In this document: in pieces, positions 1 to 9,439 of the stretch
How positions within the stretch are numbered: position 1 is the stretch's first letter
Layout of the letters: each line of letters begins with the position of its first letter
NCBI RefSeq assembly: GCF_900475415.1
Contig: NZ_LS483388.1
Coordinates: forward strand, 77,501 to 141,500
DNA length: 64,000 nucleotides
DNA from: Streptococcus porcinus
GTDB lineage: Bacteria; Bacillota; Bacilli; Lactobacillales; Streptococcaceae
Direction: 5' to 3'
Position numbers and translations under genes: made by a program
The notes under the pieces: model-generated
The model's database searches: none
What the model was told of the DNA's origin: nothing
What the model saw: the letters and a program-made list of their open reading frames with translations, nothing else

Positions 1-45
1 TAAAGTGGATAATAAAACGATACTAGTTGTAACTACTTTTTTCAT
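1..45 (-). CDS. Start of a secreted or lipoprotein-like protein, cut by window edge
   Basis: On the minus strand an ATG at 45-43 is preceded by an AAAAGG ribosome-binding site about 7 bases upstream and opens a frame of 15 codons that runs off the left edge. The visible residues (Met-Lys-Lys, then Val, Thr, Ile and Leu-rich) look like the n-region and start of the h-region of a signal peptide. A TATAAT-like element lies further upstream on the same strand at about 74-84. Function cannot be told from this fragment. Confidence 0.55.
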   Translation of the reverse strand, partial: MKKVVTTSIVLLSTL

Positions 46-203
46 ATAATCACCTTTTCTAAATTTTATTTAACTATATTATATCAAGTGACCACACATT
101 TGTAAAATGATATGGCTTATTTTGATATTGTCTTAAAGACGTGTTTTTGTGAATAATGGAAAAGTTCTGCTCAAAAAATGATAGTGCGGTAAGGAGAGAA
201 TTA

Positions 204-731
204 ATGTTCGTAATAAATACAGAAAGATTAGAGTTGAAGCCAATGAATAGGGAGTTTATTGACTCGACTCATCACTATGCATCAGATAAAGATGCTAATA
301 GGTATATGCTTAATTTACCCAATGATTCTATTGAAGAAACTGAGGACTTTTTGTTAAACAGTGAATATAATTGGAAATGCTATTCGGAAGAGGAGTTTGA
401 ACTTGAATTTGCTATTATTTATAATAGTAAACACGTTGGAGGTTTGAGTCTTACAAAAAGGGCTGATGAGAATGTTGTTGAAATTGGCTGGATTTTGGCC
501 AGGCCGTTTTGGCATCAAGGGATTGCTTTTGAGGCGGCTCATTCTGCTATAAGTTACTTTTCTGAAACATTCCAAGTCAAACATTTTATTGCCCACTGTG
601 ATAGTCAAAACCAAGCTTCTTATTTATTAATGGAAAAATTAGGTATGAAATGGATCGCGGTTTCTGATGGGCGCTTGAATAAGAAGGCAAAAGAAACGAC
701 TTCAGAGTATGTATATCGTTTAGACTTATAA
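204..731 (+). CDS. GNAT-family N-acetyltransferase (RimJ/RimL-like)
   Basis: A 175-residue protein with the layout of the RimJ/RimL branch of GNAT acetyltransferases, which move an acetyl group from acetyl-CoA to an amine. The start INTERLELKPM is the usual first strand of this family. The segment EIGWILARPFWHQGIAFEAA (about residues 92-111) corresponds to the acetyl-CoA pyrophosphate-binding motif A region, and NQASYLLMEKLGM is the typical C-terminal helix. An in-frame upstream ATG exists at 156, but the ATG at 204 has AAGGAG at the right distance and matches the family start. Substrate is unknown. It stands alone, with no operon partner. Confidence 0.8.
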   Translation: MFVINTERLELKPMNREFIDSTHHYASDKDANRYMLNLPNDSIEETEDFLLNSEYNWKCYSEEEFELEFAIIYNSKHVGGLSLTKRADENVVEIGWILARPFWHQGIAFEAAHSAISYFSETFQVKHFIAHCDSQNQASYLLMEKLGMKWIAVSDGRLNKKAKETTSEYVYRLDL

Positions 732-932
732 GAATAGTAACCTTATAATGCTGATGGTCTTATTTATCGTTAATGTAATGATATAGTGGTTATCAAATGA
801 AGGCCTCGCTATGATTCATATGGAGATAGTATTAACAATTCATTCTTTCACAGTATTCTAATTATTTTTTCTTCTTAACAAGTAAGCTTGATTTTGCTAT
901 ACTAAAGAAAAGCGCTTACAGGAGATGGTGTG

Positions 933-1382
933 ATGGAAATAAAAGATATGATGGCTCTAGTTGAAGATATGAAAGTCGGTGTTTTTGCTACAGTTGGGCA
1001 GGACGGTGAGCCTCATGCTAGGCATGCTCATATAACTGCTGCTAATGAAGAAGGTATATTTTTTATGACTAGCCCAAAGACTCGGTTTTATCAGCAACTA
1101 ATGGGTGATGAGCGTATTGCTTTGACGGCGATGTTAGAAGATGGTTATTTGACACAGGTTATACGTATTGAGGGGGTTGCAAGACCGGTTGAAAATAAGT
1201 ACTTGAAGTCGGTCTTTGCTAATAATCCTTACTATGATTACATTTATAAAGATGATGATGGTAGCAGTATGCAAGTGTTTCACCTTTATAAAGGAGAAGG
1301 ATTTTACCATAGTTTGACTCAAGGGCATAAGTATATTTTCTCAGTTGGTAGGCAAGAAGAAGTGTATGTCAAGCCAATCTAG
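933..1382 (+). CDS. Pyridoxamine 5'-phosphate oxidase-like FMN-binding protein
   Basis: A 149-residue split-barrel protein of the pyridoxamine 5'-phosphate oxidase-like superfamily, whose members bind FMN or related cofactors and act as small oxidoreductases. The N-terminal stretch GVFATVGQDGEPHARHAHI followed by IFFMTSPKTRFYQQL is the characteristic sheet-turn-sheet with the flavin-phosphate contact. GGAG at 921-924 supports ATG 933 over the adjacent GTG at 930. Upstream there is an extended -10 (TGC TATACT, -10 at 898-903), and AAAGCGCTTACA just after it resembles the right half of a cre box. Substrate unknown. Confidence 0.75.
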   Translation: MEIKDMMALVEDMKVGVFATVGQDGEPHARHAHITAANEEGIFFMTSPKTRFYQQLMGDERIALTAMLEDGYLTQVIRIEGVARPVENKYLKSVFANNPYYDYIYKDDDGSSMQVFHLYKGEGFYHSLTQGHKYIFSVGRQEEVYVKPI

Positions 1383-1500
1383 TTTAGATACTTCTACTTC
1401 CGCTTTTTAAATATGTTTAGATGTGATATTTGTTTAAGATTTGCTAATAAGACTTAAAAGCCGAAGACTAGGATTTATTAGTAAGAGTGAGTTTGTTAGA

Positions 1501-1530
1501 AAAGACAAAGTTAGTAAACTTTGTCTTTTC
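1501..1530. terminator. Bidirectional intrinsic terminator
   Basis: Perfect 13-bp stem (AAAAGACAAAGTT at 1501-1513 pairing with 1518-1530) with the loop AGTA and a T-rich 3' side. It closes the FMN-binding protein gene 120 bases upstream. The rest of 1383-1679 shows no coding potential. Confidence 0.8.
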
Positions 1531-1679
1531 TCTTTGGATGAGAATAAATCTTTTTAGCACACGTGACTAGAAGGAGGAGCCAAGTGATGCCCATTGGAGG
1601 AAATATCTTCTTGCTATATAATGGGACTTTTGTTAAAATTTCTTATTATGATTTTGAGAATTAAAATGAGAGGCAAAAA

Positions 1680-2306
1680 ATGAAAAAAATAGGACGTTTT
1701 TTTATTGGCGTTAATATTATGGCCTTAGGGGTGGCTATGTCAAAACAATCACAGTTAGGTACCTCACCAATTGCGGCCATTCCAAATGTCTTGTCGGAGA
1801 CCTTGGAAGCTTCGCTAGGACTTCTGACAATAATATTTATGTTACTACTAGTCATCTTACAGTTTTTAATTTTAGGGAAAAATATCAGTAGAACTAGACG
1901 GTTTAAAATAGTCATTCAATTGGTGCCAGGAATTCTATTTGGTTTACTTATCAACTGTTATGATAGTTTGCTTCAGGGGTTTCAGGATACGAGTCATTAT
2001 GGTAGCCAACTAACAGTCCTGTTGATAAGTGTTTTAGTACTTGCTTTAGGCGTTTACCTAGAGGTAAGTGCTGATTTTATCGTGATGCCAGGTGAAGGCC
2101 TGCCTCAAACAATTTCCAATACTTATCATTTACCCTTTGCTAAGGTTAAAGTGTGGACAGATCTTACGATGGTTGTCTTAGCTTTGCTCTTTTCTTTTAG
2201 TTTAGGTCATCCTTTTTCTGGCATTCGCGAGGGGACACTTATAGCAACCTTACTGACAGGACCTTGTGTATCCCTGTTTAATTCTTTTTTTGAAAAATTA
2301 AGCTAA
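1680..2306 (+). CDS. YczE/YyaS/YitT-type integral membrane protein
   Basis: A 208-residue membrane protein with about five hydrophobic segments (roughly residues 5-25, 47-67, 83-100, 108-128 and 152-172). The start, with GVNIMALGVAMSKQSQLGTSPIAAIPNVLS, is typical of the YczE family (DUF6198-like), whose members are found in many Firmicutes and have no firmly assigned activity. GAGAGG precedes the ATG. It stands alone between two intergenic gaps. A transporter or accessory role is possible but not shown. Confidence 0.65.
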   Translation: MKKIGRFFIGVNIMALGVAMSKQSQLGTSPIAAIPNVLSETLEASLGLLTIIFMLLLVILQFLILGKNISRTRRFKIVIQLVPGILFGLLINCYDSLLQGFQDTSHYGSQLTVLLISVLVLALGVYLEVSADFIVMPGEGLPQTISNTYHLPFAKVKVWTDLTMVVLALLFSFSLGHPFSGIREGTLIATLLTGPCVSLFNSFFEKLS

Positions 2307-2459
2307 ATCATTTTTCCTTGTAGAAAGCATATCATAAACATGTTCTAATAGGTATAAGTAAAGGAAGCTTCAAATCAGAACTCTCTTAAGTATGAATTCA
2401 AAATAAAGCATATTTCTAAGGATGTGCTATAATGTAGTCAGAAAAGAGGCTAACCAATT

Positions 2460-3695
2460 ATGAAAAAAAAAGAATATATCAAAATTCTACAAGATGTTAT
2501 TCAAATTGAATCAGAAAATGGGAATGAAGAGCAAGTTGCTATTTATTATCGTGACCTTTTAAAAAGGCATGGCATCCCTTCGCAACTAGTGACCTATTTT
2601 GAAGGAAGAAGCAGTCTTATTTCTGAGATTTCAAATGGACCTGGACCTGTGCTTGCCTTATCAGGGCACATGGATGTTGTTAGTGTTGGTAATGTTGATG
2701 ATTGGACTTATCCCCCATTTTCAGGGCATATTGAAAAAGATGTTATTTGGGGAAGAGGGGCATCAGATATGAAGGCCGGCTTGACAGCGCTGATTCTTGC
2801 TTTTATTGAAATCTATGAATCTCAACAATTTAAAGGAAAAGTGAAATTATTAGCAACTGTTGGTGAAGAGGTTGGAGAACTTGGCTCTGCTCAATTGACG
2901 GATTTAGGATATTTGGATGATGTTGAGGCAGTACTAATTGGGGAACCTTGTAATATTGGAGTTGTGTATGGACATAAAGGGTCTCTTAATTATAAGGTTA
3001 CCTCAAAGGGAACATCTGCACATTCTTCAACGCCGGAGTTGGGCAATAATGCCATCGAACATATCTTACTAGCTATGACTAAGATTTCAGAAAGAATTAC
3101 TCAGAAATCAGACCAGATTGTAAATGAAGTATTGGGGAAAACTTTCCATAATATTACCTTAGTGACAGGCGGTAGCCAAGTCAATTCTATTCCGGAGTAT
3201 GCTAAATTTGAAGCCAACGCTAGAACTATTCCTGAATTTGACAATCAGGCGTTGATGCAAGAGGTTTTTGCAGTTATTCGGGAATTAAACAAAAAGGAAG
3301 GTTTTGATTTAGAAGCAACTATTACGGCTGATCAGCCTCCAGTTCAAACCAATCCTAACTCAAAATTAATTGAAACTATTACTAATGTTGCTAATGCTAT
3401 TGAGACCTTGAAGCCACAATCATTAGTTCATCAGATGAATACTGTACTTGGTGAGGACGAACAACTGAATCCAGAAGATTTTGCTGATCTGAATCAGGTA
3501 AAACCAATGGTTGTATCAGGGACAACCGATGCAGCGCAATTTATTAGAGCCAATGATAATTTGGAGTTAGCTGTCTATGGTCCAGGTATGCCAACACTAA
3601 ACCATAAACTAGATGAAAGGTTGCCTTTAGCCCAATACTTAGATTTTATTGATGTCTATAAAGTCATTATTGAGTCCTACTTGATACGTGACTAG
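2460..3695 (+). CDS. M20-family metallopeptidase (ArgE/DapE-like)
   Basis: A 411-residue zinc-dependent amidohydrolase of the ArgE/DapE/ACY1 branch of M20. First metal ligands are His70 and Asp72 in SGHMDVVS. The bridging Asp is in GRGASDMKAG near residue 105, and the catalytic and metal-binding Glu pair is in ATVGEEVGE. GEP and VYGPG near the C-terminus are also family motifs, and the lid (dimerisation) domain follows GHKGSLNYKV. Members deacylate N-acyl amino acids or split small peptides in the cytosol. NCBI-style names vary (succinyl-diaminopimelate desuccinylase, acetylornithine deacetylase), but specificity cannot be read here. GAGG lies upstream of the ATG. Confidence 0.85.
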   Translation: MKKKEYIKILQDVIQIESENGNEEQVAIYYRDLLKRHGIPSQLVTYFEGRSSLISEISNGPGPVLALSGHMDVVSVGNVDDWTYPPFSGHIEKDVIWGRGASDMKAGLTALILAFIEIYESQQFKGKVKLLATVGEEVGELGSAQLTDLGYLDDVEAVLIGEPCNIGVVYGHKGSLNYKVTSKGTSAHSSTPELGNNAIEHILLAMTKISERITQKSDQIVNEVLGKTFHNITLVTGGSQVNSIPEYAKFEANARTIPEFDNQALMQEVFAVIRELNKKEGFDLEATITADQPPVQTNPNSKLIETITNVANAIETLKPQSLVHQMNTVLGEDEQLNPEDFADLNQVKPMVVSGTTDAAQFIRANDNLELAVYGPGMPTLNHKLDERLPLAQYLDFIDVYKVIIESYLIRD

Positions 3696-3798
3696 TACAG
3701 GTCATTTTTAAAGGAAAAAGAAAAGTCCTTAGTAAGGGGATTGGTCAAAGTGATGGAATTGCTATCTAGCATGTAAAACTCTATTTGTTTAAAGTGAC

Positions 3799-3832
3799 AA
3801 AAAGTCAACTGCTGAAAAACAGTTGACTTTTT
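3799..3832. terminator. Bidirectional terminator between M20 peptidase and adhP
   Basis: Perfect 13-bp stem: AAAAAGTCAACTG (3799-3811) pairs with CAGTTGACTTTTT (3820-3832) around an A-rich loop. Flanking A and T runs make it work on both strands, matching the two convergent genes. Confidence 0.85.
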
Positions 3833-3854
3833 AATTGTTAAATTGCAATTCAAT

Positions 3855-4874
3855 TTATAACCGTGTAAAATCTAGTACTTTGCGGCCTTGAATAAGCCCT
3901 TTTTCCATTTCGTCAAAAACTTGTGGAGCTGTATCTACAGGAACTGTTTCAACTACGGGTACAACTAGCCCTTGAGCACCAAAGGCAAAAGCTTCTTCTA
4001 GGTCTTTACGAGTTCCGACTAGTGATCCTTTGATGCGGATGCCATCTAGGACAGTTTTCACGATACTTAAATCCATGTATTCTGAAGGAAGACCAACAGC
4101 AACAACAGTACCACCGGCACGAACACTTTCAACAGCTTGGTTAAAGGCAACTTTAGAAACAGCGGTAACAACTGCTCCGTGACAGCCACCGGATACTTTT
4201 TGAATATAAGCTGGAACATCTTCTATTTCTTTACCATTAACGATAACGTCAGCTCCACATTCTTTGGCAAGTTCTAATTTATCTTGGTTGATATCAACAG
4301 CAATAACTTGAGCATTAAAGACTTTTTTGGCGTATTGGATAGCAAGGTTGCCTAAACCACCAGCTCCGTAGATAACAATCCATTCACCAGGAGCAATGTC
4401 AGACTCTTTTATTGCTTTATAGGTTGTAACACCAGCACAAGTAATAGATGAAGCTTGTGCTGGATCAAGGTTTTCTGGTACTTTAACGGCATAATCAGCT
4501 GTGACAAGAGCATATTCACTCATGCCACCATCAACGGTGTAGCCTGCATTTTTAACAGAACGGCATAGTGTTTCTCTACCGGTAGTGCAGTATTCACAGT
4601 GACCACAACCTTCAAAGAACCATGCAATTGAGACACGATCACCAACTTGTAAAGTTGAGACCCCTTCACCGATTTCTTGGACAATGCCAATGCCTTCATG
4701 ACCAAGGATAGTGCCAGGAACTTCACCAAAATCACCATGTGCAACGTGTAAGTCTGTATGACAGACACCACAGAATTCTACTTTGACAAGTGCTTGACCA
4801 TAACCCACTTTGGGCACCTCGTGGTCAATAACATCAACGCCGGTGCTTGTTTGATTAACAACAACTGCTTTCAT
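3855..4874 (-). CDS. adhP: Zinc-dependent alcohol dehydrogenase AdhP
   Basis: A 339-residue medium-chain alcohol dehydrogenase that interconverts ethanol and acetaldehyde with NAD(H). The catalytic zinc site is seen in CGVCHTDLH and the LGHEG motif. The structural zinc cysteines are [15 protein letters not shown], and the Rossmann fold motif is [11 protein letters not shown] near residue 170. A longer frame starts at 4901, but ATG 4874 follows a GGAGGG ribosome-binding site and gives the family start MKAVVV. A perfect cre box lies upstream, so CcpA control in the presence of sugar is likely. Confidence 0.93.
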   Translation of the reverse strand: MKAVVVNQTSTGVDVIDHEVPKVGYGQALVKVEFCGVCHTDLHVAHGDFGEVPGTILGHEGIGIVQEIGEGVSTLQVGDRVSIAWFFEGCGHCEYCTTGRETLCRSVKNAGYTVDGGMSEYALVTADYAVKVPENLDPAQASSITCAGVTTYKAIKESDIAPGEWIVIYGAGGLGNLAIQYAKKVFNAQVIAVDINQDKLELAKECGADVIVNGKEIEDVPAYIQKVSGGCHGAVVTAVSKVAFNQAVESVRAGGTVVAVGLPSEYMDLSIVKTVLDGIRIKGSLVGTRKDLEEAFAFGAQGLVVPVVETVPVDTAPQVFDEMEKGLIQGRKVLDFTRL

Positions 4875-4905
4875 ATAAATCCCTCCGATAATAATTATCA
4901 TATAT

Positions 4906-4919
4906 TGAAAACGTTTACA
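4906..4919. promoter_or_regulatory. Catabolite-responsive element (cre) for adhP
   Basis: The 14-mer TGAAAACGTTTACA fits the CcpA consensus TGWAANCGNTNWCA at every position on both strands. It lies 31 bases upstream of the adhP start, over the promoter region. Control by CcpA is inferred from the motif. Confidence 0.75.
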
Positions 4920-5066
4920 CCAATATTTTATGATTTTGTGATTATTTTGTCAAACGATTTTTTGCCATTTATCAAAAAATCAGTTATAAAATGAAAAAAG
5001 GAGTCTTGTATGGTAAAGTAAGGTGACAGTAATGGAGAAGTGACAACATGTAGAAAGGATGTCTTG

Positions 5067-5624
5067 ATGGAAGTTATTGCTAAACTGATTTCTCAGAATG
5101 TTGAATTAATGAACTTATTGAAACTTATAAAGGGCTTAGACTTATCAGATTCATGGCTTTGTGCGGGTACTTTACGGAACTTTATTTGGAATAAGTTGTC
5201 AAACCGTAATGAGATTTTGACAACGGATATTGATTTGGTATTTTTTGATCCTAACATGACGTACCAAGAAAGCTTGGCCTTGGAGCAAAGTATAATAAGA
5301 AAGTTTCCTCAATATAACTGGGATGTTAAAAATGAGGTCTACATGCACTACCATACACCAGGTGCCTCAGCTTATAGGAGTGCATGTGACGCTATTTCGA
5401 AATTTCCTGAAAAGTGCACAGCTATTGGAGCTAGATTGAATGACAAAAATCAGTTAGAGCTTTTCTTGCCTTATGGAGAAGCAGATATTTTACAATTTCA
5501 GGTAAATCCAACACCCTACTATACAGAAATGGTGGAGCGCCACAAAAAATATAATCAAAGGCAATCCCGAAAAGCTTGGTCCTCTACTTGGCCACAATTG
5601 AAGGTGAATTTTTTTCCAGAATAA
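5067..5624 (+). CDS. Nucleotidyltransferase-like protein (PF06042 family)
   Basis: A 185-residue protein resembling the DUF925/PF06042 group of the nucleotidyltransferase superfamily. The active-site region reads CAGTLRNFIWN, then TTDIDLVFFD, where the spaced acidic residues DxD would hold metal. The C-terminal RHKKYNQRQSRKAW is basic. These proteins are widespread but have no defined substrate. The frame is open from 5040, but ATG 5067 has AAAGG nine bases ahead and gives the family start. Confidence 0.7.
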   Translation: MEVIAKLISQNVELMNLLKLIKGLDLSDSWLCAGTLRNFIWNKLSNRNEILTTDIDLVFFDPNMTYQESLALEQSIIRKFPQYNWDVKNEVYMHYHTPGASAYRSACDAISKFPEKCTAIGARLNDKNQLELFLPYGEADILQFQVNPTPYYTEMVERHKKYNQRQSRKAWSSTWPQLKVNFFPE

Positions 5625-5713
5625 GAGATTTCTCGGAAAGAAAGAGTAAAGATGATTGTCGGAAGCTTAAAAATCTATAAAAAAGAGCGATAAAATGAAA
5701 TTTTTTGAAATCT

Positions 5714-5735
5714 TTTGTTTTATTATTGAAACAAA
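5714..5735. promoter_or_regulatory. Inverted repeat upstream of the respiratory operon promoter
   Basis: TTTGTTT (5714-5720) and AAACAAA (5729-5735) form a perfect 7-bp inverted repeat with 8-bp spacing, six bases ahead of a TATAAT -10 (5742-5747). It sits in the -35 region, so a repressor or activator site for the menA-led operon is plausible. It does not match the Rex or CcpA consensus. Confidence 0.35.
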
Positions 5736-5783
5736 TTGGAGTATAATATAAGGGTTAAAGAATAACTAAAAGAAAGGCTTTTC

Positions 5784-6686
5784 ATGACAATTCCTGTTTT
5801 TCTTGAACTTGTGGAGATGAAAGCCAAGACAGCAAGTGTTTTACCTTTTTTAATTGGTTTATGCTTTAGTTACTATTACTACGGAAGTGTTCATCTTTTT
5901 TGGGTTCTATTATTTTTTATCGCCATGTTTTGTTTCAATATGTTTGTTGACATCTGGGATAATTATAATGACTATAAAAATGCTATTAATTTGGATTATC
6001 AAGCCAAGACAAATATTATTGGACGCGAGAGCTTATCTCTCAAATTAATAGAGCAAATGATGGCAATCTTTCTCTTTATTTCAGCGACTATTGGTATCCT
6101 TTTAACCGTGATGGTAGGATGGCCATTATTAGTTATGGGGCTATTTTGCTTTGCGGTTGGAATACTCTATTCGTACGGACCAAAACCTTTATCAAGCTTA
6201 CCTTTGGGGGAGTTTTTCTCTGGTTTTACCATGGGCTTTATGATTAGTCTGATTTGTGTTTATTTGAATACCTATGATAATTTTAGATGGGATTTTGCAA
6301 CTTTAGGAGCAATCTTTTTGATTTCCTTGCCAAATACACTATGGATTGCTAATCTTATGTTGGCTAATAACTTATGTGATAAAGAAGAAGATGAAAGCAA
6401 CCATCGCTACACTTTGGTTCATTATATGGGGCTAAAAGGGGGACTGGTTCTCTTTGCTTTGGGCAATATTATGGCTATGCTAGCAATTATCGGACAATAT
6501 ATGTTTGGACTTGCTCCAATGACTGTATTATTGTGCTTACTTTTAGTGCCTTTTATTTATAAGCAAACCTATCTACTTTGGCAGAAACAAGTTAAGAAAG
6601 AAACCTTTATCTGTGCTGTTCGGATATTGGCTTTAGGTTCATTAACACAAGTAGTAACCTATTTTATCGGGATACTATTAACATAA
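5784..6686 (+). CDS. menA: UbiA-family prenyltransferase (MenA-like, DHNA polyprenyltransferase)
   Basis: A 300-residue polytopic membrane protein (about eight segments) of the UbiA family. MenA attaches a polyprenyl chain to 1,4-dihydroxy-2-naphthoate to give demethylmenaquinone. The Asp-rich active-site loop is DIWDNYNDYKNA near residue 53, and a second acidic loop is NLCDKEEDES near residue 202. It is the first gene of a run followed after 33 bases by ndh and then cydABCD, so its product probably supplies the quinone that links them. No DHNA-making genes are seen in the window; in group B streptococcus the equivalent gene lets the cell use DHNA made by other bacteria. Confidence 0.85.
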   Translation: MTIPVFLELVEMKAKTASVLPFLIGLCFSYYYYGSVHLFWVLLFFIAMFCFNMFVDIWDNYNDYKNAINLDYQAKTNIIGRESLSLKLIEQMMAIFLFISATIGILLTVMVGWPLLVMGLFCFAVGILYSYGPKPLSSLPLGEFFSGFTMGFMISLICVYLNTYDNFRWDFATLGAIFLISLPNTLWIANLMLANNLCDKEEDESNHRYTLVHYMGLKGGLVLFALGNIMAMLAIIGQYMFGLAPMTVLLCLLLVPFIYKQTYLLWQKQVKKETFICAVRILALGSLTQVVTYFIGILLT

Positions 6687-6719
6687 AGACATTGACATTA
6701 ATATTATAAGGAGAATATT

Positions 6720-7931
6720 ATGCAAGAGATACTAGTACTGGGAGCTGGTTATGCTGGTTTGAAAACGGTACGTAATTTACAAAAACAAACTGGTGATTTC
6801 CATATTACACTGGTAGATCGTAATGACTATCACTATGAAGCGACAGAACTTCATGAAGTGGCGGCTGGATCACAGCCAAAAGAAAAAATTTCATATCCTA
6901 TCCAAGATGTTATCAACCCTAAGAAAGTAACTTTCATTCAGGATGATGTTGTCAAAGTTAATCCTGAAGATTCTACAGTTGAATTAAAAAATAGTGGAAC
7001 ACTTCATTATGATTATGTGGTTGTATCACTGGGCTTTTGTTCAGAAACTTTCGGAATCAGCGGTGCTAAAGAAAATGCCCTTCAAATGGTAGATATTAAT
7101 ACGGCTGAAAATATTCACCATCATATTTTGCACATGATGGAAAAATACCGTGAGACAAAAGATAAGAATTATCTCCGTCTTTTGATTTGTGGAGCTGGTT
7201 TTACAGGTATTGAGTTAGCAGGAGCTTTAGTTGATGAACGCAAACGTTACGCTAAAATTGCTGGTGTGGCAGAAGATCAGATTGAAATTGTCTGCGTTGA
7301 AGCAGCTACTCGTATTTTACCGATGTTTGACGATAAATTAGCTCAATATGGAGTTGACTTAATTGAAAAATTGGGTGTCAACTTAATGCTTGGCTCAATG
7401 ATTAAAGAAATTAAACCAGGTGAGGTTGTTTACGTAACAAGTCCAGATGAAAACGCAGAACGTCACTCAATCGCTGCTGAAACAATCATATGGACAACAG
7501 GTGTTAGTGGAAGTCCAATAATGGGAGAGTCAGGTTTTGCAGAACGTCGTGGGCGTGTTGTTGTTAACAAAGATTTACGTGATCCAAAATACGACAAGGT
7601 CTATATTCTTGGGGACGTATCAGCCTTGATAGATCCGGAAACAAATCGTCCTTTCCCAACAACGGCTCAAATTGCCACACGTATGGGGGCGCATGCTGCC
7701 AAGAACTTGGCACGTCAATTAAAAGGAGAAAAAACAGAAGACTTCAACTACAAATCCTTAGGAACAGTTGCTTCTGTTGGTAATACACATGCCTTTGGTT
7801 TAGTTGGTAAGTCGAAAGTTAAAGGATATCCAGCCTCAGTTGTTAAGAAAAGCATCATGAACAAATCATTAGTTGATATCGGTGGCTTGAAAGAACTTCT
7901 TGCCAAAGGTCGTTTCGATTTGTACCATTAA
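6720..7931 (+). CDS. ndh: Type II NADH dehydrogenase
   Basis: A 403-residue flavoprotein that passes electrons from NADH to quinone at the membrane surface without pumping protons. The FAD-binding motif GAGYAGLKTVRNL is at the very N-terminus. The NADH-binding motif CGAGFTGIELAG is near residue 158, and YILGDVSAL near residue 298 is the second FAD contact. AAGGAG lies just ahead of the ATG. It follows menA by 33 bases and precedes cydA, giving the full path NADH to quinone to cytochrome bd. Confidence 0.92.
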   Translation: MQEILVLGAGYAGLKTVRNLQKQTGDFHITLVDRNDYHYEATELHEVAAGSQPKEKISYPIQDVINPKKVTFIQDDVVKVNPEDSTVELKNSGTLHYDYVVVSLGFCSETFGISGAKENALQMVDINTAENIHHHILHMMEKYRETKDKNYLRLLICGAGFTGIELAGALVDERKRYAKIAGVAEDQIEIVCVEAATRILPMFDDKLAQYGVDLIEKLGVNLMLGSMIKEIKPGEVVYVTSPDENAERHSIAAETIIWTTGVSGSPIMGESGFAERRGRVVVNKDLRDPKYDKVYILGDVSALIDPETNRPFPTTAQIATRMGAHAAKNLARQLKGEKTEDFNYKSLGTVASVGNTHAFGLVGKSKVKGYPASVVKKSIMNKSLVDIGGLKELLAKGRFDLYH

Positions 7932-8011
7932 TATATGATGATTTACTTTTAGTATACTTACCTTACGCTGCTTGAAACAAAGTAAGGATTACACAAATCG
8001 GAGGAAGATTT

Positions 8012-9439
8012 ATGACTATTGAAACACTAGCACGATTTCAATTTGCAATGACAACTGTATTCCACTTTTTCTTTGTGCCTTTCACAATTGGAACCTGTTT
8101 TGTTGTAGCCATTATGGAAACTTGTTATGTGGTCACAAAAAAAGAAGAATACAAAAAAATGACAAAATTCTGGGGCAATATCATGCTCCTCAGTTTTGCG
8201 GTAGGAGTTGTTACCGGTATTATCCAAGAATTCCAATTTGGAATGAACTGGTCTGATTACTCACGTTTTGTTGGTGATATTTTTGGGGCCCCACTTGCAA
8301 TTGAAGCCTTATTAGCCTTCTTTATGGAATCAACATTCTTAGGTCTTTGGATGTTTACTTGGGATAATCCAAAGATTAGTAAGAAACTTCATCTTAGCTT
8401 TATCTGGTTGGTCGTTTTTGGTTCATTAATGTCGGCCATGTGGATTTTGATTGCTAATAGCTTTATGCAACATCCTGTTGGTTATGAAGTTGTTAATGGC
8501 AGAGCACAGATGACCGATTTCTTTGCTCTTATCAATAATCATCAGTTCCATTATGAATTTGGCCATGTCATTACTGGCGCCATCACTATGGGTGGTACTG
8601 TTATTGCCGGTATGGCGGCTTTCAAACTGCTGAAAAAAGAAGCTCTAACTGAGTCTGTTCAAAAAATATATAAAAAATCATTACGTTTAGGTTTGTTAGT
8701 CACGTTGCTAGGTTCTATCTCAGTAATGGGGATGGGGGATTTGCAGATGAAAGCTTTGCTTAATGATCAACCCATGAAATTCGCAGCAATGGAGGGTGAC
8801 TATGAAGATTCTGGTGATCCAGCTGCCTGGACAGTTCTTGCTTGGGCTAATGAAGCTAAAAAAGAACAAGTATTTGGAGTGAAAATTCCTTATATGCTAA
8901 GTATTCTCTCTTATGGGAAACCTTCTGGTTCTGTCAAAGGAATGAATACGGCTAACAAAGAATTGGTTGCTAAATATGGCCAAGACAATTATTTCCCAAT
9001 GGTTAACTTGCTCTTTTACGGATTCCGTACCATGGCTGCTTTTGGGACCTTAATGTTAGGTGTTTCAGCGCTAGGTCTATTCTTAACGCGTCCGAAGAAA
9101 CCAATTCTATATGAGAAAAAATGGATGCTTGTAATTGTTGCTTTGACAACAATTGCTCCCTTCTTATCAAATACATTTGGTTGGATTATTACAGAGCAAG
9201 GGCGCTATCCTTGGACAGTTTATGGCTTGTTTAAAATCAAAGATAGTGTCTCTCCAAATGTCTCAGTTGCCTCTCTACTCTTCTCAAACACTGTTTATTT
9301 CTTATTATTCAGTGCCTTAGGGGCCATGATGGTCTATCTTGTTATTCGTGAGTTGAATAAAGGGCCTGAGCATGAAGAAGTTCTACTACAAAATTTAAAA
9401 CAATCAAGCATTGACCCATTTGAGAAAGGAGCATTCTAA
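8012..9439 (+). CDS. cydA: Cytochrome bd ubiquinol/menaquinol oxidase subunit I
   Basis: A 475-residue membrane subunit with nine expected helices. It carries the haems of the bd oxidase, which reduces oxygen to water with quinol. FQFAMTTVFHFFFVPFTIG at the N-terminus holds the haem b595 histidine, and HYEFGHVITGAI near residue 180 carries a haem b558 histidine. The quinol-binding Q-loop is short, as in Gram-positive bd oxidases. GGAGG at 8000-8004 supports the start. The stop overlaps the cydB start (TAATG), so the two are co-translated. Activity needs haem, which streptococci must take from outside. Confidence 0.95.
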   Translation: MTIETLARFQFAMTTVFHFFFVPFTIGTCFVVAIMETCYVVTKKEEYKKMTKFWGNIMLLSFAVGVVTGIIQEFQFGMNWSDYSRFVGDIFGAPLAIEALLAFFMESTFLGLWMFTWDNPKISKKLHLSFIWLVVFGSLMSAMWILIANSFMQHPVGYEVVNGRAQMTDFFALINNHQFHYEFGHVITGAITMGGTVIAGMAAFKLLKKEALTESVQKIYKKSLRLGLLVTLLGSISVMGMGDLQMKALLNDQPMKFAAMEGDYEDSGDPAAWTVLAWANEAKKEQVFGVKIPYMLSILSYGKPSGSVKGMNTANKELVAKYGQDNYFPMVNLLFYGFRTMAAFGTLMLGVSALGLFLTRPKKPILYEKKWMLVIVALTTIAPFLSNTFGWIITEQGRYPWTVYGLFKIKDSVSPNVSVASLLFSNTVYFLLFSALGAMMVYLVIRELNKGPEHEEVLLQNLKQSSIDPFEKGAF

